Of a DNA stretch of 64,000 nucleotides, positions 42,185 to 51,100 are shown one piece after another. A program made the position numbers and the translations under genes. A model generated the notes under the pieces. That model ran no database searches and was not told the origin of the DNA. It saw nothing but the letters and a program-made list of their open reading frames with translations. The stretch is from Acidobacteriaceae bacterium (GTDB taxonomy: Bacteria; Acidobacteriota; Terriglobia; Terriglobales; Acidobacteriaceae): contig PLHW01000066.1 in NCBI GenBank assembly GCA_003139095.1, forward strand, positions 173,454 through 237,453, given 5' to 3'. How positions within the stretch are numbered: position 1 is the stretch's first letter; each line of letters begins with the position of its first letter.

Positions 42185-43873
42185 ATGATCGCTCGGGAAA
42201 TGTTCGAGGAGTTCAAGGCGAGGTTCGGGCCGCTGATCGATCGCGCGGACCTGCCGAACGATCGGCGGCTGTTTGTGTATGTGGACCGCACGGTGGTGCA
42301 GTACGTGTGCCAGCACATTTTCCGGGAACTGGATGCGCGGTACGTGGCGAGCATCGGGACGGATGACCGGCCGTTCTCGGGGAAATTTCTGGTGGCGCAC
42401 AATTTTGCATTCGACAAAGATCATGTGCTGTGCAGCGTGCTGACGCAGTTGCCGGAGGACGACCTGAAGATCGACAGCATCACGCGGATGGTGCCGGCGG
42501 CGAGTTGGGCGGAGCGGGAGATGCGCGACCTGCTGGGCATTCAGCCGGTGGGGCACGAGTATTTGAAGCGGCTGGTGTTGCCGGATGGGTGGCCGGAGGG
42601 GAGCCATCCACTGCGGAAAGACGTGCCGTGGAACGAGGTGCCGGCGGACTACGACGAGAACCGAGAGTTCGAGTTTGGGGCAACACCGGAGGGCTGCACG
42701 GTGGTGCCGTTTGGGCCGTTTCATCCGACGCTGGACGAGCCGGCGCACTTCCGGCTGTACGTGGAAGGCGAGCGGGTGCGCGGGTGCGAGTATCGCGGGT
42801 TCATGGTGCATCGCGGGATTGAAAAGCTGGCGGAATCGGTAATGAGCTACAACGACATCCCGCTGCTGGCCGAGCGGATTTGCGGTATTTGCGGATGTGT
42901 ACATAGCGTTGCGTATGTACAGGCGGTGGAAGAAGCCGCAGCGTTGAAGGTGCCGCCGCGCGCGGAATACATTCGCACGATCATGTTGGAGCTGGAGCGG
43001 CTGCACAGCCATTTGCTGTGGGTGGGGCTGGCGTGCCACATCGTGGGATTTGACACGCTGTTCATGCAGAGTTTTCGCATCCGCGAGCCGATCATGTGGA
43101 TTGCGGAGAAGATCAGCGGTAACCGTAAGACGTATGCGATCTGCCTGGTGGGCGGAGTGCGGCGCGACATCACGCACGAATTGAAGGCCGAGCTACGCGT
43201 GGTGCTGGACAAACTGGAACGGGAATGGCGGCCGGTGGTGGAGGCGGTGAGCGGGGACCGGAACATCCAGAAACGGACGTGTGGCGTGGGCGTGGCGGAC
43301 AAAGTTGCGGTGAAGAGCTCGGGACTGGTGGGGCCGGTGGCGCGAGCGGCGGGCGTCGAGATCGACTGCCGGCGGGACCATCCGTATGCGGCGTATGACC
43401 GGGTGGAGTTCGACGTGATTACCGCGGAGAGCGCGGACGTGTGGGGGCGCGTGGTCGTGCGCATGAAGGAAGTGTTCGAATCGATCCGCATCATTCGGCA
43501 GTGCCTGGACAAGATGGAAGACGGGCCGCTCGGACTGGAGATAAAAGACGAGTTGCCGGTGGGGCGGATGGGGCTGTCGTCGGTGGAGGCGCCGCGCGGC
43601 GAGAGCCACCACTTTGTGATCACGGGGGAGAACAACCGGCCACGGCGGTGGCGAGTGCGCGCGCCAACGTATCAGAACCTGCAAGGCGTGGCGGCGATGA
43701 TTAAAGATCAGCAGATCGCGGATATGACGATCAGCCTGGGCAGCATCGATCCGTGTTTTTCGTGCACGGACCGGATGGAGACGATCGATGTGCGGTCGGG
43801 GGCGAGGAAGGTGTGGTCGCAAAAAGAGCTGCTGGAATTGACGTGGGCGAAGATGGATCGGGAGACGAAATAG
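42185..43873 (+). CDS. Group 4 [NiFe]-hydrogenase large subunit (HyfG/HycE-like, NuoCD fusion)
   Basis: The 562-residue protein fuses an N-terminal NuoC-like domain (about 1-170, with WAEREMRDLLGIQPVGHEYL and SHPLRKD) to the NuoD/hydrogenase large subunit. Both nickel motifs are intact: RICGICGCVHS with C233 and C236, and DPCFSCTDR with C524 and C527. The L2 motif ending in Arg rather than His is typical of group 4. It should therefore carry an active Ni-Fe site, unlike NuoD. AGGAG precedes the ATG at 42185. About 35 residues follow the L2 motif, fitting cleavage by the adjacent protease. Confidence 0.94.
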   Translation: MIAREMFEEFKARFGPLIDRADLPNDRRLFVYVDRTVVQYVCQHIFRELDARYVASIGTDDRPFSGKFLVAHNFAFDKDHVLCSVLTQLPEDDLKIDSITRMVPAASWAEREMRDLLGIQPVGHEYLKRLVLPDGWPEGSHPLRKDVPWNEVPADYDENREFEFGATPEGCTVVPFGPFHPTLDEPAHFRLYVEGERVRGCEYRGFMVHRGIEKLAESVMSYNDIPLLAERICGICGCVHSVAYVQAVEEAAALKVPPRAEYIRTIMLELERLHSHLLWVGLACHIVGFDTLFMQSFRIREPIMWIAEKISGNRKTYAICLVGGVRRDITHELKAELRVVLDKLEREWRPVVEAVSGDRNIQKRTCGVGVADKVAVKSSGLVGPVARAAGVEIDCRRDHPYAAYDRVEFDVITAESADVWGRVVVRMKEVFESIRIIRQCLDKMEDGPLGLEIKDELPVGRMGLSSVEAPRGESHHFVITGENNRPRRWRVRAPTYQNLQGVAAMIKDQQIADMTISLGSIDPCFSCTDRMETIDVRSGARKVWSQKELLELTWAKMDRETK

Positions 43874-43880
43874 GAATTTT

Positions 43881-44816
43881 ATGAGTTCCGTGATTTGGAG
43901 GATTGTTGGAGGGGTGCTGAACGTCGGCATCGTGCTGCTGGTGGCGCCGCTCGGCCAGGGAGTGCTGCGCAAGGTGACGGCGCGGGTGCAATCGCGGCAA
44001 GGGCCGCCGCTTTGGCAACCGTACTTTGATTTGCTGAAGCTGCTGGGGAAAGAAGACATTGAGTCGGGCGAGACGCCGCGCATGCAGAGATTCGCGGCAT
44101 ATCTTTCGCTGGCGACGGTGCTCGCGGTGGCGTGCCTGGTGCCGATGGGATTTGCGTCGCCGATGAACGGGGCGGCTGACATTATTCTGCTGATTTATTT
44201 GCTGACACTGTGCGGAATTTGCACGCTGCTGGCGGGACTGGCGGCGGGGTCAACGTATTCGCTGGTGGGAGCGAGCCGCGAGATGATGAGCATGATTGCG
44301 CTGGAACCGGTGTTTGCGATTGCGCTGATTGTGGGCGCGCTGCACACGGGATCGTTCCGGCTGGACACGGTGCTGAACGGATCTGTGTACGGAACGGCGG
44401 GAGTGCCGTGGTCGGGGCTGATCATGCTGGCGGTGATGATTTTGTCGTTTCAGGCATTCGTGCAGCGAGTGCCGTTTGATATTTCGGAGGCGGAGACGGA
44501 ACTGATGGAAGGGCCGCTGATGGAGTATTCGGGGCCGAAGCTGGCGCTGTTCAAGTACGCGCAGATGGCGAAGCTGGTGATTTACAGCGCGCTGTTTGTG
44601 CGGATGTTCGTGCCGTGGGGAGCGGGATTTACTTTTCCGCTGGCGGGGCTGGTTTTTTGGGCGATGTTCTGGGCGAAGGTGGCGGTGGTGGTGCTGGTAG
44701 TGACGCTGGTGGCGGCGACGCATGCGCGGTACAGGATTGACCAGGCGATTCGATTTTTTGCGGGCATGTTCGCGGCGGCGCTGGGAGCGCTGGTGCTGGC
44801 GAGTTATGGATATTGA
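43881..44816 (+). CDS. NuoH/HyfC-like membrane anchor subunit
   Basis: The 311-residue protein has about eight membrane helices and the NuoH family motifs: RVQSRQGPPLWQPYFDLLKL in the first loop, SMIALEPVFAIALIV, and the acidic loop FVQRVPFDISEAETELMEG that contacts the peripheral arm. It anchors the hydrogenase module to the membrane and helps couple electron transfer to ion movement. It lies 7 bases after the large subunit. Its length is normal for HyfC/HycD. Confidence 0.93.
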   Translation: MSSVIWRIVGGVLNVGIVLLVAPLGQGVLRKVTARVQSRQGPPLWQPYFDLLKLLGKEDIESGETPRMQRFAAYLSLATVLAVACLVPMGFASPMNGAADIILLIYLLTLCGICTLLAGLAAGSTYSLVGASREMMSMIALEPVFAIALIVGALHTGSFRLDTVLNGSVYGTAGVPWSGLIMLAVMILSFQAFVQRVPFDISEAETELMEGPLMEYSGPKLALFKYAQMAKLVIYSALFVRMFVPWGAGFTFPLAGLVFWAMFWAKVAVVVLVVTLVAATHARYRIDQAIRFFAGMFAAALGALVLASYGY

Positions 44817-44854
44817 AGGATGCAGATTGACGGCTTGATTAGAAGGTTAGACGC

Positions 44855-45379
44855 ATGTCGGTGCTGAGCAAACTGGAAGAGACGCTGATCTGCCTGAAGG
44901 CGGGGCGGGTAACGCTGGCGTATCCGGCGCAGGCGGAGGCGACGCCGGAGAATTTTCGCGGGCGGCCGATCTTCGATGCGACGAAGTGCGTGGGCTGCGC
45001 GGGGTGCGCGAATAATTGCCCGGCGCGGGAGATTCTGGTGTTTGACCTGTGCCAGGAGATACGGATTCTGCAATACCTGGGACGGCGTTGCACGTATTGC
45101 GGGCGGTGTGCGGATGTGTGTCCGGAGAAGGCGATCACGATGAGCCGGGAGTTCGAGAACGCGACGAACCGGATTGCGGACATGGGACAGAAGCTGGACC
45201 TTTTTATGAGCACGTGCCAGCGCTGCGGGCGGTGCTTTAAGGGCGCGGCGGCACTGGACGAGTTGAAGATGAAGGGATACCGGTCGGACGACATCGCGCA
45301 CGAGCGGTGGGTTTATGGGGCGCACTCGTTTATGGAGAGCGAGCCGGCGGCAGACGATATCCAGATTGAGCTGGATTAG
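44855..45379 (+). CDS. NuoI-like ferredoxin subunit with an extra cysteine triad
   Basis: The 174-residue protein has two [4Fe-4S] motifs, C45, C48, C51, C55 (CVGCAGCANNCP) and C79, C82, C85, C89 (CTYCGRCADVCP), as in HyfH/HycF and NuoI. A third motif, C121, C124, C127 (CQRCGRC), is present near the C-terminus and lacks an obvious fourth cysteine. It would carry electrons between the small subunit and the HydB-like or other electron-transfer partner. It lies 38 bases behind the NuoH-like gene. Confidence 0.92.
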   Translation: MSVLSKLEETLICLKAGRVTLAYPAQAEATPENFRGRPIFDATKCVGCAGCANNCPAREILVFDLCQEIRILQYLGRRCTYCGRCADVCPEKAITMSREFENATNRIADMGQKLDLFMSTCQRCGRCFKGAAALDELKMKGYRSDDIAHERWVYGAHSFMESEPAADDIQIELD

Positions 45380-45381
45380 AT

Positions 45382-45918
45382 ATGTGGAAGAACTTGTGCG
45401 AGAAGATGTTTGGGCGGTCGCTGTGGGTGTACCACGCGAACAGCGGCGGGTGCAACGGGTGCGACATTGAAGTGCTGAATGTGCTGACACCGTATTACGA
45501 TGTGGAGCGGTTTGGGATCAAGCTGGTGGGCTCGCCGCGGCATGCGGATGTGATGCTGTGCCAGGGGCCGGCGATGCGATCGACGGGGCAAGCGCTGAAG
45601 CGCGCATACGAGGCGATGCCGGCGCCGAAGCTGGTGTTTGCGATTGGATCGTGCGCATGCGGGGGCGGAGTGTGGTTTGACAGTTACTCGGTGCTGGGGC
45701 CGGTGGAGAAAGTTGTGCCGGTGAACTACTACATTCCGGGATGCCCGCCGAGGCCGGAAGCGATTATTTATGGCGTGGCGGTGGCGCTGGGGCTGGTGGA
45801 TAAGAAGGTGGCGCCGGTGGAATTTAAGCAGGTGGAATTTCCGATTCCGATCTACCATCCGGGGGATTTGCGGCGGGAGAACGGGATGGTGGTGTACGAG
45901 AAGGTGGAGCGGGTGTAG
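45382..45918 (+). CDS. NuoB-like small subunit of the hydrogenase (HyfI/HycG-like)
   Basis: The 178-residue protein carries the proximal [4Fe-4S] cluster. Ligand candidates are C24 and C27 (SGGCNGCDIE), C91 or C93 (GSCACGGG) and C121 (PGCPPRPE). The pattern matches group 4 hydrogenase small subunits and NuoB, which are short and lack the medial and distal clusters. No twin-arginine signal is present, so the catalytic side faces the cytoplasm. It begins three bases after the ferredoxin gene and is the last gene of the operon. No hyp genes follow. Confidence 0.94.
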   Translation: MWKNLCEKMFGRSLWVYHANSGGCNGCDIEVLNVLTPYYDVERFGIKLVGSPRHADVMLCQGPAMRSTGQALKRAYEAMPAPKLVFAIGSCACGGGVWFDSYSVLGPVEKVVPVNYYIPGCPPRPEAIIYGVAVALGLVDKKVAPVEFKQVEFPIPIYHPGDLRRENGMVVYEKVERV

Positions 45919-45990
45919 CGGGCGGGCTGGTGGGCGTGGTCGGCATAGTAGAAAACGAGCTAGCGGTTGGAATTGTATTTGCTCGAAGAC

Positions 45991-47910
45991 TCAGCGAGTG
46001 ATTGTCCAGATGCATCCGTAGTTACTCGGAACACTCAGCGTCTGGGCCGCGCCTGCCGCAACGCCGGTTAGATTGCGCACGCCCTCGATCTGCTCGACAT
46101 AATTACCGCTTGTAGGGAAGGCGAAGCTGGTCGTCTGGTCCTGATCTGTAAAATTGACGACAATGAGGCTGAATGCGTTTCCAGCCTGACGTGAAAACGC
46201 CAACAAGCCCTTGGAGTTGAAATTGTTGTAGTCGTTATAGAAGTAATGCTGGCCATCGCTGAACTGCGTACCAGCGCGGCGGATTTTGGTCAGTTTTCGA
46301 AGCAGGCGAATGATCGGCCGCCCATCATTGTCATAGAAATAGTTCCAGCGCACCGGCCGATAGAGCATCACGCGCCCGTAGCCGCTGCCAGGAATCCAAT
46401 AGTTCTCGCAGAATTCCTGCCCCTCGGACAGAAGCGGTGTTCCCTTCGCCGTCATGAGCGCAATCAGATAAGGCTGAACCTTGGGCCAATTGCCGTCCCG
46501 ATCTCCTTGCTGGAGTAACACGTCGTCCGGATCGTTGTCGATGGAGACCGTGCCGAAGTTGCAGATGAAACGCTGATGATCGTGATTCTCGATGTACTGA
46601 ATACCGGTCTTGGGTAGAGTGTCACCGTTGGCCGTGACCGATGCCGGATATCCACTTAGTCCAAGTTGTAATCCGAGTTGCTCAATAGCGCCGGGGCTGC
46701 CAGCGGCACAGTTAGCGGCGGCGCCAAGTGTGCCGTCCTGCCAGGTGCCGGTGGAGTAACTCCCGTAAAGGATATCTGGGGGGCTGGGAAGATATTCCGC
46801 GATCTGGATTAGGTTAATATTCCCGGCCGCATCAAAGAACCGCTGATAGTGATCGGTCGCGCCGGTTTTCGACTTGACGTACTGGTAGGTGGAATACACA
46901 AGGTTGGCATAACCCACGCCGGTGGGACCGTCCCAATACTCTGGCACATCGTCGAATCGGAATCCGTCGACGTGAAACGTATCGAGCCAGAACTGATTGA
47001 CGGAGTAGTAATAGTCCTGAGTGAGCTGCCTGGAGAAATCGTTCAATGTGCCGAAATCTCCGCTGCCGCCGTTGAACGGGTTCGGGAGATCGTTTTGGAG
47101 GGCGTTGTAAAGCTGCGTGTAGGCAAAGTCGCCGCCGGTGTGACCGTAGACCGAATCCACGATGACGGCGAGTCCATTCTGGTGACAGAGATCGACGAAC
47201 TGCTGAAAATCGGAAGCTTTGCCAAAACGCTCGGCGACGCAGAAATAGCCGATGGGGTCGTACCCCCAATCGATGGTGCTGAGAACGTTGGAGACGGGCA
47301 TGACTTCGATGCAGTTGATTCCGAGATCCGCGAGGTAAGGAAGCTGCCGGATGGTACGATCCAGGTCGTCCCGAAACTCGCTGATCATCAACTCATAAAT
47401 GATGGCATTCTTAAGGGGCGGCGTTTTCCACCTCGTCTCATTGGCAGAAAATGTGTAGGGCGTACTTCCGACGGTAATCGCAGACAAGCGCCCGACGCCG
47501 ACTTCGCGCGAGAACGGATCGATGATGAAGTCGATGTCGCCGCGCGTGGGACTGTGAATCACATAGCGATAGACGTAACGTCCGGGTTGGCCGAAGGCGG
47601 AGGAACCAGGTGGCGGGGGCGCGGTGTTGAGATCGATCTGACCGGACCAGTAATCGCCGTAGGCAGGATCGACTGAGTGAGCCTGCGTCACCAGCGCGGG
47701 CTGGGCGGCCTGAAGATACTGGTCCGTTTCGTGAATGATTTTTACGGAGACGGCGTACCCTTTGGCTGAATCGACTCCGGGCAGAAAAATTCCGAACTGG
47801 ACGACCTTAGGCGATACTTCCAGCGCGCCCAATTTATTCATCGGTAGATAATTCATAGGACCGCCGTAGGCAAGTAAAGAAGCTGGTCCACTATTATACT
47901 CAGCCACCAT
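45991..47910 (-). CDS. Glycoside hydrolase family 13 alpha-amylase-like protein
   Basis: The 639-residue protein has an N-terminal beta-sandwich of the CBM48 type (about 30-165), a (beta/alpha)8 barrel and a C-terminal beta domain. GH13 motifs are present: VDSVYGHTG, the nucleophile Asp in VDGFRFDDVPEYW, the general-acid Glu in IQIAEYLPS and ENHDHQRF. The combination resembles trehalohydrolases or branching-type enzymes, but the substrate cannot be fixed. There is no signal peptide. The start at 47910 is preferred, though ATGs at 47856 and 48012 are in frame. It converges on the hydrogenase operon and follows the giant gene on the same strand. Confidence 0.85.
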   Translation of the reverse strand: MVAEYNSGPASLLAYGGPMNYLPMNKLGALEVSPKVVQFGIFLPGVDSAKGYAVSVKIIHETDQYLQAAQPALVTQAHSVDPAYGDYWSGQIDLNTAPPPPGSSAFGQPGRYVYRYVIHSPTRGDIDFIIDPFSREVGVGRLSAITVGSTPYTFSANETRWKTPPLKNAIIYELMISEFRDDLDRTIRQLPYLADLGINCIEVMPVSNVLSTIDWGYDPIGYFCVAERFGKASDFQQFVDLCHQNGLAVIVDSVYGHTGGDFAYTQLYNALQNDLPNPFNGGSGDFGTLNDFSRQLTQDYYYSVNQFWLDTFHVDGFRFDDVPEYWDGPTGVGYANLVYSTYQYVKSKTGATDHYQRFFDAAGNINLIQIAEYLPSPPDILYGSYSTGTWQDGTLGAAANCAAGSPGAIEQLGLQLGLSGYPASVTANGDTLPKTGIQYIENHDHQRFICNFGTVSIDNDPDDVLLQQGDRDGNWPKVQPYLIALMTAKGTPLLSEGQEFCENYWIPGSGYGRVMLYRPVRWNYFYDNDGRPIIRLLRKLTKIRRAGTQFSDGQHYFYNDYNNFNSKGLLAFSRQAGNAFSLIVVNFTDQDQTTSFAFPTSGNYVEQIEGVRNLTGVAAGAAQTLSVPSNYGCIWTITR

Positions 47911-48104
47911 AGTTGTTATACGGGCCGGGAGTCGGGGTGGGGGCGGGATGATGTGTGGACAAAGGCAGGGATTGAGTCCGACAGCAAGCGGATCGTGCGA
48001 CTGTGATTGCACGATCCGGGTCTGCGGCGAATGGAACTTCCGCTCGTTTGTCTAATCCGCCGTCTCAAACTCTCCGATTCAGCAGGTGCGGAATACCTGC
48101 TTTC

Positions 48105-51100
48105 TCAGTGCGTAGTAAAGGTAATAAGGGCGCCGCCGAACCGATTCCCGCCCACGTCGTACAAGGCGCCGGAGGAGTCGCCGATGTACATGTAGTAGAG
48201 CACACCGCCGCCGGTGAGGTGCGAAGTCGGCTGCAAGGTTGCGGTCGTGGAGTTCGCAGAGAACGTAATGGTAGCCGGGACAATCTGGCTCGTCGCCGTG
48301 TCATACAGCACAAAGCTGTAGTTGGGATCAAAGGACGCAGGGTCCATGGGCTCGCTAAAGACGACCTGGACGGTCGTGGTCACGGGCACATTGGTAGCGC
48401 CATTGACCGGATTCGTCGAAACCACGGACGGCGAAACCAGATCGGCTCCGGTACCGGTGGTGAAGGACTGGGACGGGAAACTGCTCTGCGCATTGCCGGT
48501 GATATCGAGAACTCCGGTGACGTTGATGGTGTAAGTGGTGCTTGGGCTCAACGGAACATTGGGCAACAACTGCACGCCCTGGTCGCCGTCAAACAGGGAG
48601 GTGGTGGTTGAAATTACCGAGCTGCCTTGCTTCAGGACCACACCGGCAAGGGATGCGGCGTCGATTGGCTCGCTGAAGAGGAGTTGCACAGGCGAGTTAA
48701 TGCCTGCACCGGTGAATCCGCTGGGCGGGTTTGCCTGCACGACGGACGGACCCGTGGAGTCGGTTCCGCTTCCCGTATAGAAGTAGGTGCAGAAGTTCTG
48801 CTGCGGGTTACCGGACAGATCCGTCATGTAGTAGGCGCACATCTGGAATTCGTCGCTGGGGTTGAGGTTGGCGGCGGGCTTCAGGAAGACAGTGGTGAGG
48901 TCAGCGCTGAAGGTGATGGTTGTGGTCACGTAGATGCCAAAGTTGTAATCGTAGAGTTCAACATTCTGGGCGCCAGCAGGATTTACGGAGCCGGGGTCCA
49001 TGGGCTTATTGAACTGCATGGCAAAGGCCGCGTTGGTGCCGACGGTTTGACCAGACTGCACACTGGGGTTGATCACGTAGGGAGCGCTGAAGTCTGGTCC
49101 CGCGAGGGTCGTGAAATGAGTGGTCTGAGAGGTGACGGCCACGCCCGCTTCACTGGTTACGCCATTGATGGCGATTGCCATTGAGGTGCTGGAGGGGAGC
49201 GGGGCCTGCGGAATGATGGTGGTCCGGGTGTAATCGGGCGAGAAGGCGATGCTCGACGCCACTTCGGTCTGTGAACCGCCGCTCACCTGGATGGAGCTAC
49301 TCGTAACCGACACGGGGTTGATGGCCTTGTTGAAGTTCACGCTGACTGCGGCGTTGGTGCCGATGTTGACAGCGGAATTGGGAGGAGCGACGGACACGAT
49401 CGTGGGCTTGGCAGTATCCACGGCAGTGCCGGCGGTGAAGTTATATGCGAACGCCTGGACCGGAACGCCGTCGGTGTTGGTGACGTTCGAGGCGTAGGAG
49501 ACGTAGACCTGATACAGCGAGCCGGAGAGCAGATTGCTGGTGGGAGCGATGGTAATGATGCCGCCGCTGACCGAGCAATTCGGAGTCAGATAGGTGCCGG
49601 TGCTGTACTGGTAGAGAATTACGGAGCCGGAACTGCCATTGCAGGTGACGGTACTGCCCTGGATCGGCTGGTTGTATTCCACCTGGACGATGGTGTTGAG
49701 CGGCACGTTGGTGGCGTTGGGGAACGGATTGACGGCGACCGCTTGCGCCGCCGTGTTGGTGAGCGAACCCGCGGTTGTGAAGCTGCCTGCGAAGTATTGC
49801 AGGTAGTTTCCGTAAATATCCTGCGCCGTTGAATTCAGGAAGACCTGAACCGGCACGCCAGCAATGAGAGCGGACGAGGGCGTAAATTCGATGCTCTGCC
49901 CGTTGCTGCCGACGGCCGTGGTGCCGGAGATGGGCACGCCGTTCTGGGCTACGTAGAGAGCTCCGGAGAGTGTGCCGGCATTCATTGGAGCGCTGGTGAA
50001 CAGCGTGATGACGCTATTGGTGAGGACAAGGGTCGCGCCGTTGCCCGGACGCATGCTGATTACGTAGGGCGCCGAAGTCAGAACCTGCGAAGTGGTGGTG
50101 AACTGGCTTGAAGTATCGGCCAGGGGGTTCCCCGAGAGATCCGTAATGGTGTGCGAAGCCACCACCGTAATGGTCGCGCCGGCGGGGAGAGTTCCCGGGC
50201 TTAGGATAACGGTGCGATTGTCACGGGAGATGGTGATGCCCGGATTCAGGGCGACGTCTCCGTTGAGGATGTTGACCGAGCTGCTGCTGATGGTGGCCGG
50301 GTTGATGGACTTGGAGAAGGTCAACACAGGCTGCGTGTTCAGTCCAAGGCCGGTGGAGCCATTGGACGGTGTGATGGTGACCGTGGGCGGAGTGTGATCG
50401 AGGGTATTGGCGGTGGTGAAGGTGTAACCGTACTGATAGTCGAGATTCCCTGCTTCATCCGCCAGGCCGTACACTCCCATGGCCATCAGCGTGTTGCCCG
50501 GGTATTGGGTAAGCGGAGTAAAGGTCACGGTGTTGCCGCTGACCGCGTACGATCCCGCCACAACCTCACTGGTAGCGTTAACGTATACAAAAACAGTATT
50601 CGGATTTACCGAGGCCGCATCGATGAGATTGCTCATCGTGAACGAGACCGGACTGGTGACGGATACGTTGGTGGCTCCGTTGGCCGGGTTCGTTGCGTTC
50701 ACGGTGAACGAGCCGCTGCCGTAGCCGGCGGTTCCGGTGGTGAAGGAACTGGTGAAGGTGGTGACGGTGTTACCTTCGGTGTCTTTGAAGCCGCCGACCG
50801 AGACGTTATAGAGCTGGGAGACGGTCAAAGCAGCGCTGGGGACGAAGGTGAGGGTGACGCCATCGCTCGCAAGAGTGACGGTGCCGGTGACGGCGCTGCC
50901 GCCTTGCGGAGTGACTGTGATGGAGCTATTGGTGATGGTTGTGGGATCGATTTCGGCGCTCATGACGGCACTGACCTGGACATTCACCGGCACAGCTGTT
51001 TGCCCGTTCGCAGGAACGATGGTAGTGACGGTGGCGTGGCCGGTGTCAGCACCCGCGCCGGTAGTGAAGTAATAGACGTTGCAAGTACCGTAGTTGCCGG

